Program-made: the position numbers and the translations under genes
Shown: one piece after another, positions 58,648 to 64,000 of the stretch
Position numbering within the stretch: the first letter of the stretch is position 1
Layout of the letters: every line of letters starts with the position of its first letter
The notes under the pieces: model-generated
Databases searched by the model: none
The model's input: only the letters and a program-made list of their open reading frames with translations
Told to the model about the DNA's origin: nothing
Assembly (NCBI RefSeq): GCF_003001935.1
Contig: NZ_PVNG01000029.1
Coordinates: 62,001 to 126,000 of the forward strand
Source of the DNA: Nonomuraea fuscirosea
GTDB taxonomy: Bacteria; Actinomycetota; Actinomycetes; Streptosporangiales; Streptosporangiaceae
Direction: 5' to 3'
DNA length: 64,000 nucleotides

Positions 58648-59325
58648 CTACACCAGGCCGAGCTCGCGGGCCCGTACGCCGGCCTGGAACCGCGACTCGG
58701 CACCGAGCGCGGCCATCAGCTCGGCCACCCGGCGCCGGTAGGTGCGCACGCCCAGGCCGAGCCTGCGGGCGGCCGCCTCGTCCTTGACCCCCTCGCTGAG
58801 CAGGTCGAGCACCGAGGGCGCGAGCTCGCGGATCTCGGCCACCTGGGCGTCGTAGACCGCGAGGTCGGTCGCCGACCGCCAGGCCGTCTCGAACAGCGAC
58901 ATCACCCCCTGGACGATCTCCGGCTGACTGATCACGCTGTAGCCGCGCCGGCCGGCCTTGAGGTCGCCCGCCAGGATCACCACCCGGCGGTCGAGGACGA
59001 CCGTCTCGTTGATCTCCTCGGTGGTGATGCGGATCTGCGCGCCGAACTCGTCGCGGCGCCGCGCCAGCTCGCGCGCGGACGCCGAGTTGAGCAGCAGCTC
59101 GGGCCGGTAGAGCTTGCGGACGCGCATGCCGCGCACGTGGCTCTCCGTCGCCGCGGCGAGCGTGTCCGCCCGGTGGTCGGTCATCCAGCCGGCCAGGCCG
59201 TCGGCCGCGCAGGCGAAGTCGGTGGCGGCCGTGAACAGATGTCCCGCCCGCCGGAACAGCTCCTCTTCGCCGTACACGATCGTGACCGTCTCGCTCACGC
59301 GCGTGAGTTCGTCGCTCGTCAGCAC
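58648..59325 (-). CDS. LuxR-type HTH regulator without receiver domain
   Basis: 225 aa. The N-terminal part ('TVTIVYGEEELFRRAGHLFTAATDFACAADGLAGWM') and middle ('RKLYRPELLLNSASARELARRRDEFGAQIRITTEEINETVVLDRRVVILAGD') form a TrmB/PLD-like sensor fold seen in actinomycete LuxR orphans. The C-terminus is a HTH, 'LLSEGVKDEAAARRLGLGVRTYRRRVAELMAALGAESRFQAGVRARELGL' (about 176-225). No phospho-acceptor domain. GTG 59325 is divergent from an aldo/keto reductase, its likely target. Confidence 0.82.
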   Translation of the reverse strand: MLTSDELTRVSETVTIVYGEEELFRRAGHLFTAATDFACAADGLAGWMTDHRADTLAAATESHVRGMRVRKLYRPELLLNSASARELARRRDEFGAQIRITTEEINETVVLDRRVVILAGDLKAGRRGYSVISQPEIVQGVMSLFETAWRSATDLAVYDAQVAEIRELAPSVLDLLSEGVKDEAAARRLGLGVRTYRRRVAELMAALGAESRFQAGVRARELGLV

Positions 59326-59421
59326 ACCACTGATTCTGCCTCAGCCGTCCGCGCCGTGGGCGGCCCGGCAGCTTGTTGCCATTCCCGTACGGGTGGCGAG
59401 CGCTGCCCGCAGGCTGGACTC

Positions 59422-60354
59422 ATGACGATCGACAGCAACCTGAACAGCACCCCGTCCGCCGCCGCGGCGGGCACCTGGCGTCTCGGCGACCGCACCGTCA
59501 ACCGGATCGGGTACGGCGCGATGCGCCTGGCCGGCATGCCCTGGGACGAGCGGCCCAGGGACCGCGCCGACTCCGTCGCCCTGCTGCGCCGCGCCATCGA
59601 GCTCGGCGTCGACCACATCGACACCGCGGCCTTCTACTTCCTGCCCACCCGCTCGGTCAACGAGCTGATCAGCACGGCGCTGCAGCCGTACCCCGACGAG
59701 CTGGTCATCACCACGAAGGTGGGGGCGGGCCGGTCCCGTGACGGCGCGTTCGAGTACGCGCGGCCGGACCAGCTGCGCTCCCAGGTCGAGGAGAACATCC
59801 GCCAGCTCGGGCTCGACTGCCTCGACGTCGTCAACCTGCGCTGGGGCGCCGGGCTGGAGAGGGAGGCCGGCTCCGTGGCCGAGCACTTCGGCGCGCTCGC
59901 CGAACTGCGCGAGGCGGGACTGATCCGGCATCTCGGCATCTCCAACATTGGGGCGGAGCAGCTGGCCGAGGCGATGGAGATCGCGCCGGTGGTCTGCGTG
60001 CAGAACCGGTACGGCCTGACGGACCGGCAGGACGACGCCCTGGTCGACCTGTGCGGCCGGCACGGCATCGCCTTCGTGCCCTTCTTCGCCGTCGCGGCCG
60101 CCGTGCCCGGTGGCCTCCCCGGCGCCGCCGGGCACGACACGACCGGCGAGAGCGAGGTCGCCAAGGTCGCCGCGGCCCACGGCGCGACCCCGGCGCAGGT
60201 CCGGCTCGCCTGGACCCTGCACCGCGGCGACCACGTCCTCGCCATCCCCGGCACCGGCGACCGTACCCACCTGGAGGAGAACATCGCCGCGGGCGGCCTG
60301 CGGCTGAGCGAGGAGGAGCTGGCACTGCTCAACGGCATCGCCACGGCCGGGTGA
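59422..60354 (+). CDS. Aldo/keto reductase
   Basis: 310-aa NADP-dependent TIM barrel. 'GVDHIDTAAFYFLPTRSVNELI' (about 61-82) supplies Asp and Tyr, 'ITTKVGAG' the Lys (near 99), 'VVNLRWGAG' takes the place of the usual L-x-H motif (Arg instead of His, a notable change), and 'IPGTGDRTHLEENIAA' (near 276) binds the cofactor. It resembles YdbC-type oxidoreductases. ATG 59422. CCCGTACGGG (59384-59393) in the divergent gap may be the operator of the LuxR-type regulator. Confidence 0.9.
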   Translation: MTIDSNLNSTPSAAAAGTWRLGDRTVNRIGYGAMRLAGMPWDERPRDRADSVALLRRAIELGVDHIDTAAFYFLPTRSVNELISTALQPYPDELVITTKVGAGRSRDGAFEYARPDQLRSQVEENIRQLGLDCLDVVNLRWGAGLEREAGSVAEHFGALAELREAGLIRHLGISNIGAEQLAEAMEIAPVVCVQNRYGLTDRQDDALVDLCGRHGIAFVPFFAVAAAVPGGLPGAAGHDTTGESEVAKVAAAHGATPAQVRLAWTLHRGDHVLAIPGTGDRTHLEENIAAGGLRLSEEELALLNGIATAG

Positions 60355-60407
60355 CGCGGCGGCGCGGGGCCGGCCGAGCGGGCGGACCGCCGACGTGTTG
60401 ACGTTGG

Positions 60408-60500
60408 TCAGACCGGCCGGCCGAGGGGGCGGACGACCACCGTGTCGACGTCCACGCCGGACGGCTGCCGGAGCGCCTGGATCGCGGACCGGACGAGCAT
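60408..60500 (-). pseudogene. Remnant of a short-chain dehydrogenase gene (3' end only)
   Basis: Thirty codons from ATG 60500 to TGA 60408 encode MLVRSAIQALRQPSGVDVDT...VVRPLGRPV. This matches the characteristic C-terminal tail of short-chain dehydrogenases (A-x2-QP-x-GVDV-x-TVVVRP). The dinucleotide fold and the S-Y-K catalytic residues are gone. It sits 17 bases downstream of an intact MerR-type promoter on the minus strand, so a deletion seems to have joined the promoter to the last codons of the gene. Confidence 0.6.
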
Positions 60501-60516
60501 GGCCGGCCCCAGGACG

Positions 60517-60547
60517 TTCGTAGGCCCTAGAGCCGGCTCTAGGGCAA
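60517..60547 (-). promoter_or_regulatory. MerR-type promoter and operator facing the SDR remnant
   Basis: On the minus strand TTGCCC (60547-60542) and TACGAA (60522-60517) are 19 bases apart. The spacer holds TAGAGC-CG-GCTCTA, the core of a perfect 22-bp palindrome (60524-60545). The same core, orientation and 19-base spacing occur at the aldo/keto reductase promoter 33525-33555. On the plus strand TAGTCT (60553-60558) may be the -10 of the MerR gene. Confidence 0.8.
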
Positions 60548-60565
60548 ACCCCTAGTCTTGGGCAC

Positions 60566-60994
60566 ATGCCGTCCACGTCCTTCACCATCGGCCAGGCCGC
60601 GGAACGCACCGGCCTCAGCGTGCACACCCTGCGCTTCTACGAGAAGGAGGGCCTCTTCGCCACCCCCGTGCGCCGGGTCGGCGGGCAGCGCGTCTACAGC
60701 GAGAACGACCTGCGCTGGCTCCACCTGTGCACCAGACTCCGCGCCTCCGGCATGCCGCTGCCCGCCATCCGCGAGTACGCGGCGCTGGTGCGCGAGGGAA
60801 CACGGACGATGCGAGCCCGCCACGCCCTCCTGCGCCACCACCGCGAGCACATCACCGACCAGATAGAGGAACTGCACCGCTGCCTCGACCTGGTCTCCCT
60901 CAAACTGGCGATGTACGAGGAACACCTCGCCACGGACGCCGACGACCCGCTGTGGCCCGGCACCTGCCCCACCGAGGAGCAGCCCCTCACCTGA
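60566..60994 (+). CDS. MerR-family regulator with conserved cysteines
   Basis: 142 aa: HTH 'TIGQAAERTGLSVHTLRFYEKEGLF' (about 7-31), 'RLRASGMPLPAIREYAALVREG' and a coiled coil. Clearly paralogous to the MerR protein at 33120-33515. Cysteines near 55 ('WLHLC'), near 107 ('LHRCLDL') and in the tail ('GTCP') coincide with those of the paralogue. ATG 60566 is eight bases after a -10-like TAGTCT, suggesting a leaderless message. Its divergent target survives only as a remnant, so it may now serve autoregulation or cross-talk with the paralogue's target. Confidence 0.88.
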   Translation: MPSTSFTIGQAAERTGLSVHTLRFYEKEGLFATPVRRVGGQRVYSENDLRWLHLCTRLRASGMPLPAIREYAALVREGTRTMRARHALLRHHREHITDQIEELHRCLDLVSLKLAMYEEHLATDADDPLWPGTCPTEEQPLT

Positions 60995-61011
60995 CCCCGC
61001 CCGCAGCCCCG

Positions 61012-61758
61012 TCAGGCGATCAGGAGGCGGAGGCCGAGTTCGGCCGTGTCGAGGTCGGTGAGGTCGGCGTTGCGGGCGGCCCAGCGGCCTGAGGCGAGGT
61101 CGGTGCGGAGGGCGTGCACCGCGCGCTGTTCGGCCTGCGGCCCGACCTTGGTCCAGACCGAGGTTCCGCGGCGGACCTGCTCGTCCAGGTACGCCTCCGG
61201 CCGGCGCCAGTAGGCCTCGAAGAAGCCGTCGGCGCAGTCCCACGGGATGGGCACCGGCTCCGTCCTGGCGCCGATCGCGTCGGCCAGTTCGGTGATCGAG
61301 GGCCGGCCGGACACCAGGTCCCCGACCTCGGGCAGGTAGTCGCGGGTGAGCCAGAACCGGTGCAGCCAGCCGGCCTCGGTGGTGTCGTGCGTGAACACCA
61401 CCACCCGGCGGGCGACCCGGCGCAGTTCGCGCAGGCCCGCGATCGGGTCGGGCCAGTGGTGGATGGAGGCGACGGACATCGCGGCGTCGAAGGACCCGTC
61501 GTCGAACGGCAGCCGCTCGGCCGACCCGATCAGGCAGGGCGCCGCGCCGGGGCGGCGCTGCGAGCGCATGAGCGCCGACGGTTCGACCGCGAGGACGTAA
61601 CGGTCGGAAGGCTCGTAGGAGCCGGTGCCGGCCCCGACGTTCAGCACGGTCCTGGCGTCGCCGAGCGCGGCCTCGATCTGCGCCGCGATGCGCGGTTCGG
61701 TACGCCGGGTGACGGTGTAGGAGGCTCCGATGGTGTCGTACAACTGCGCGCTGGACAT
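61012..61758 (-). CDS. SAM-dependent methyltransferase (Methyltransf_11)
   Basis: 248 aa. 'YDTIGASYTVTRRTEPRIA' start, motif I 'TVLNVGAGTGSYE' (about 38-50), motif II 'VLAVEPSALM' (near 56), 'LPFDDGSFDAAMSVASIHHWPDPIAGLREL' (about 82-111), then a helical cap. Resembles UbiE/BioC-type class I enzymes; the methyl acceptor is unknown. ATG 61758 has GGAAAGG about ten bases upstream; the frame runs to 61836 without support. Convergent with the MerR gene with a 17-base gap. Confidence 0.9.
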   Translation of the reverse strand: MSSAQLYDTIGASYTVTRRTEPRIAAQIEAALGDARTVLNVGAGTGSYEPSDRYVLAVEPSALMRSQRRPGAAPCLIGSAERLPFDDGSFDAAMSVASIHHWPDPIAGLRELRRVARRVVVFTHDTTEAGWLHRFWLTRDYLPEVGDLVSGRPSITELADAIGARTEPVPIPWDCADGFFEAYWRRPEAYLDEQVRRGTSVWTKVGPQAEQRAVHALRTDLASGRWAARNADLTDLDTAELGLRLLIA

Positions 61759-61875
61759 GGACGCTGCCTTTCCGGCCGGCACCGACGCCGTCGTCGCGCC
61801 GCCCCGTGCCGTGCGAGAGGTCGTTCCGAGCGCCATTCCACCACATTGATCGGCACCGGGCGAGCGTCCTCGTGC

Positions 61876-63546
61876 TCAGTCCAGTTCGGCGGCGCCGGCC
61901 CTGCTGTGCGGATAGTGGATGTCGAAGGCGGGCCGTTCCGAACGGATGCGCGGCATGCTGGTGAAGTTGTGCCGGGGCGGCGGGCACGAGGTGGCCCATT
62001 CCAGGGAATTGCTGAAGCCCCAGGGGTCGTCGATGGTGACCTTCTTCCCGTGACGCCACGTGTACCAGACGTTGTAGAGGAACGGCAGCGTCGAGGCGCC
62101 CAGGATGAACGCCCCGACGGACGAGATCTGGTTGAGCAGGGTGAAGCCGTCGGCGGGGCTGTAGTCGGCGTAGCGGCGCGGCATGCCGAGCGCGCCGATC
62201 CAGTGCTGGATCAGGAACGTGGTGTGGAACCCGATGAACAGCAGCCAGAAATGCCACTGGCCGATGGTGTCGTTCAGCATCTTGCCGGTCATCTTCGGCC
62301 ACCAGAAATAGAATCCGGAGAACATCGCGAACACCACCGTGCCGAAGACCACGTAATGGAAATGCGCGACGACGAAGTACGAGTCGTGCAGGTGGAAGTC
62401 CAGCGGCGGCGAACCGAGAATGACGCCGGTCAGCCCGCCGAGCAGGAAGGTGACGAGAAACCCGATCGCGAACATCATCGGCGTCTGGAACGTCAGATGC
62501 CCGCGCCACATCGTGCCGATCCAGTTGAAGAACTTCACCCCGGTCGGCACCGCGATGAGGAACGTCATGAACGAGAAGAAGGGCAGCAGCACCTGCCCGG
62601 TGGCGAACAGGTGGTGCGCCCACACCGTCATCGACAGCCCGGCGATGGCGATGGTGGCCCCGACCAGCCCGATGTAGCCGAAGACCGGTTTGCGGCTGAA
62701 GACCGGGATGACCTCGGTGACGATGCCGAAGAACGGCAGCGCGATGATGTACACCTCAGGATGGCCGAAGAACCAGAACAGGTGCTGCCACAACATCGCC
62801 CCGCCGTTCTCGGGGTCGTAGATGTGCGTGCCGAGCTTGCGGTCGGCCTCCAGTGCCAGCAGCGCCGCCGCCAGCACCGGGAACGCCATCAGCACGAGCA
62901 CGCTGGTCAGCAGCACGTTCCAGGTGAAGATCGACATCCGGAACATGGTCATGCCCGGCGCCCGCATGCAGATGATCGTGGTGACGAAGTTGACCGAGCC
63001 GAGGATCGTGCCCAGGCCCGACAGCGCCAGCCCCATGATCCACAGGTCCCCTCCGACGCCGGGCGAGAAGGTCGCGTGCGACAGCGGCGTGTAACCGGTC
63101 CAGCCGAAACTGGCCGCCCCGGCGGAGCTGACGAACCCGGTGACCACCATCAGCCCGCCGAACAGGAACAACCAGTAGCTGACCGCGTTGAGCCGGGGAA
63201 AGGCCACGTCCGGCGAGCCGATCTGCAGCGGCATCACCACGTTGGCGAACCCCGCGAACAACGGGGTGGCGAACAGCAGCATCATGATCGTGCCGTGCAT
63301 GGTGAACAACTGGTTGTACTGCTCGTTGCTCACCAGCGCCAGACCGGGATGGGCCAGCTCGCTGCGGATCACCAGGGCCATCAGGCCGGCCAGCGTGAAG
63401 AAACAGTAGGAGGTGATCAGGTACAGGTAGCCGATCACCTTGTGGTCGGTCGACGTCAGCCAGCTGACGATCAGCCGGCCCGCGCGCTCCGGCCGCGCTG
63501 GCGGGCTGGGCGGCGGCACGTCCGCACGCTGCTTCTGTACGGTCAT
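61876..63546 (-). CDS. ctaD: Cytochrome c oxidase subunit I
   Basis: 556-aa catalytic subunit of an aa3-type oxidase with 12 membrane helices. Heme and copper ligands are all visible: 'MHGTIMML' (low-spin heme a His, near 83), 'WFFGHPEVYIIALP' (CuB His and cross-linked Tyr, near 260), 'WAHHLFATG' (CuB His pair, near 310), and 'HLHDSYFVVAHFHYVVFG' (Mg site and the two heme His, near 385-402). ATG 63546 has AGAGGGGA nine bases upstream. No ctaC, ctaE or qcr genes are adjacent, so it is a stand-alone copy, perhaps an alternative subunit used under particular oxygen conditions. Confidence 0.95.
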   Translation of the reverse strand: MTVQKQRADVPPPSPPARPERAGRLIVSWLTSTDHKVIGYLYLITSYCFFTLAGLMALVIRSELAHPGLALVSNEQYNQLFTMHGTIMMLLFATPLFAGFANVVMPLQIGSPDVAFPRLNAVSYWLFLFGGLMVVTGFVSSAGAASFGWTGYTPLSHATFSPGVGGDLWIMGLALSGLGTILGSVNFVTTIICMRAPGMTMFRMSIFTWNVLLTSVLVLMAFPVLAAALLALEADRKLGTHIYDPENGGAMLWQHLFWFFGHPEVYIIALPFFGIVTEVIPVFSRKPVFGYIGLVGATIAIAGLSMTVWAHHLFATGQVLLPFFSFMTFLIAVPTGVKFFNWIGTMWRGHLTFQTPMMFAIGFLVTFLLGGLTGVILGSPPLDFHLHDSYFVVAHFHYVVFGTVVFAMFSGFYFWWPKMTGKMLNDTIGQWHFWLLFIGFHTTFLIQHWIGALGMPRRYADYSPADGFTLLNQISSVGAFILGASTLPFLYNVWYTWRHGKKVTIDDPWGFSNSLEWATSCPPPRHNFTSMPRIRSERPAFDIHYPHSRAGAAELD

Positions 63547-63706
63547 CCGAACGGGTCCCCTCTGGCACGACGACAACTGGCCTTCGGGGGAAGCGGGCGG
63601 ACGGCGCCGGCGGTGCCGACCGGAAGTCTGAGATCTCCTTACCCTCTTGCACCTGGGCATATGCCGCATGGCGCCCGGCCGCCGCGGGGACCGGCGTCGG
63701 GCATCG

Positions 63707-64000
63707 TCAGGACTTCTCGTACGGGATGATCTCGGCGAGCGAGGAGGCGCCGCCCATGCCGTAGTCCACGCGCAGCCGCACGTACCTGGCCGGGACGCCC
63801 TTCATGTCGACGTCGTTCGGCGCCGTCATGCGCGGCCACTCCACCCGCTCGACATCCCTGAAGGTCGTCCCGTCGTCACTCACCTGCACCACGCCCTTGA
63901 GCACGGTGCCGTTCATGTCGTAGCCCAGCTTGGGCTGGAACCGGACCGCGGACAGCTTCCTGACCCGCCCGAGGTCGACCGTGACGAAGTGCGGCTGCGG
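63707..64000 (-). CDS. Discoidin (F5/8 type C) domain protein, 5' partial
   Basis: Only the last ~97 residues lie in the window; the frame is open to base 64000. They form the second half of an F5/8 C carbohydrate-binding domain: 'FVTVDLGRVRKLSAVRF' , 'VVQVSDDGTTFRDVERVEW' and 'PARYVRLRVDYGMGGASSLAEI'. The protein probably is a secreted glycosidase or polysaccharide-binding protein whose catalytic part is upstream (beyond the window). The ATG at 63916 is internal. Confidence 0.85.
   Translation of the reverse strand, partial: PQPHFVTVDLGRVRKLSAVRFQPKLGYDMNGTVLKGVVQVSDDGTTFRDVERVEWPRMTAPNDVDMKGVPARYVRLRVDYGMGGASSLAEIIPYEKS

Noticed and set aside
61114..63729. 871-aa open frame antisense to ctaD and the methyltransferase
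   Set aside because: The opposite strand encodes cytochrome oxidase with all its heme ligands; this frame is His/Arg/Glu/Gln low complexity.

Overview
The window is high-GC DNA with many GTG starts, four-base start/stop overlaps, polar repeat-rich linkers and many one- and two-component regulators. It comes from an actinomycete. The gene style fits Streptosporangiaceae (Nonomuraea-like), but that is a guess because no rRNA or marker gene is present.

Layout. 1-7 kb: the end of a sugar ABC importer (permease, ATPase), then an overlapping set of MFS transporter, hydantoinase/oxoprolinase-like protein, DUF917 protein and PucR regulator, which looks like a (thio)hydantoin or purine-type catabolic module. 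7-16.5 kb: metallophosphoesterase, APH-fold kinase, a secreted I36-type inhibitor, a ROK repressor divergent from a large secreted GH89 alpha-N-acetylglucosaminidase, and three poorly known genes, one a repeat-bearing zinc-ribbon-like protein. 16.7-26 kb: an amino-sugar regulon. A LacI repressor lies between two transcription units (SIS protein, ceramidase-like protein, NagA and Na+/solute symporter leftward; AGE epimerase, NagB and polyol dehydrogenase rightward), and an identical 14-bp operator sits at each promoter. 26-31 kb: a DUF1062 gene behind an unusually structured leader, Lrp divergent from tryptophan 2,3-dioxygenase, a GH19 chitinase, and a membrane-anchored serine hydrolase whose signal peptide is out of frame.

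31-44.5 kb: two universal stress proteins, a MerR/aldo-keto reductase pair with a textbook 19-bp-spacer promoter, secreted CHRD and small proteins, a GH55-like secreted beta-helix protein, a long Pta, and AckA. Pta and AckA converge on a stretch that includes a lower-GC island of small secreted or membrane proteins and gene fragments. Two perfect palindromes (38 and 22 bp) flank pta. 44.9-52.6 kb: two NarL-type two-component systems. The second is divergent from an ABC ATPase and a permease fused to a secreted tripeptidyl-aminopeptidase-like hydrolase, with tandem palindromic sites between them. 52.6-61 kb: a regulator-rich stretch (TetR/O-methyltransferase, GntR, MerR-GyrI plus GyrI, MerR, LuxR/aldo-keto reductase, MerR). 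The last MerR faces a 30-codon remnant of an SDR gene that still has its MerR-type promoter. 61-64 kb: a methyltransferase, a stand-alone cytochrome oxidase subunit I, and the end of a discoidin-domain protein.

The most interesting items are the DUF1062 leader, the permease-hydrolase fusion with its regulatory region, the MerR/SDR remnant, the palindromes around pta, and recurrent low-complexity expansions in otherwise conserved enzymes and regulators. No tRNA, rRNA, CRISPR array, integrase or insertion sequence was recognised.
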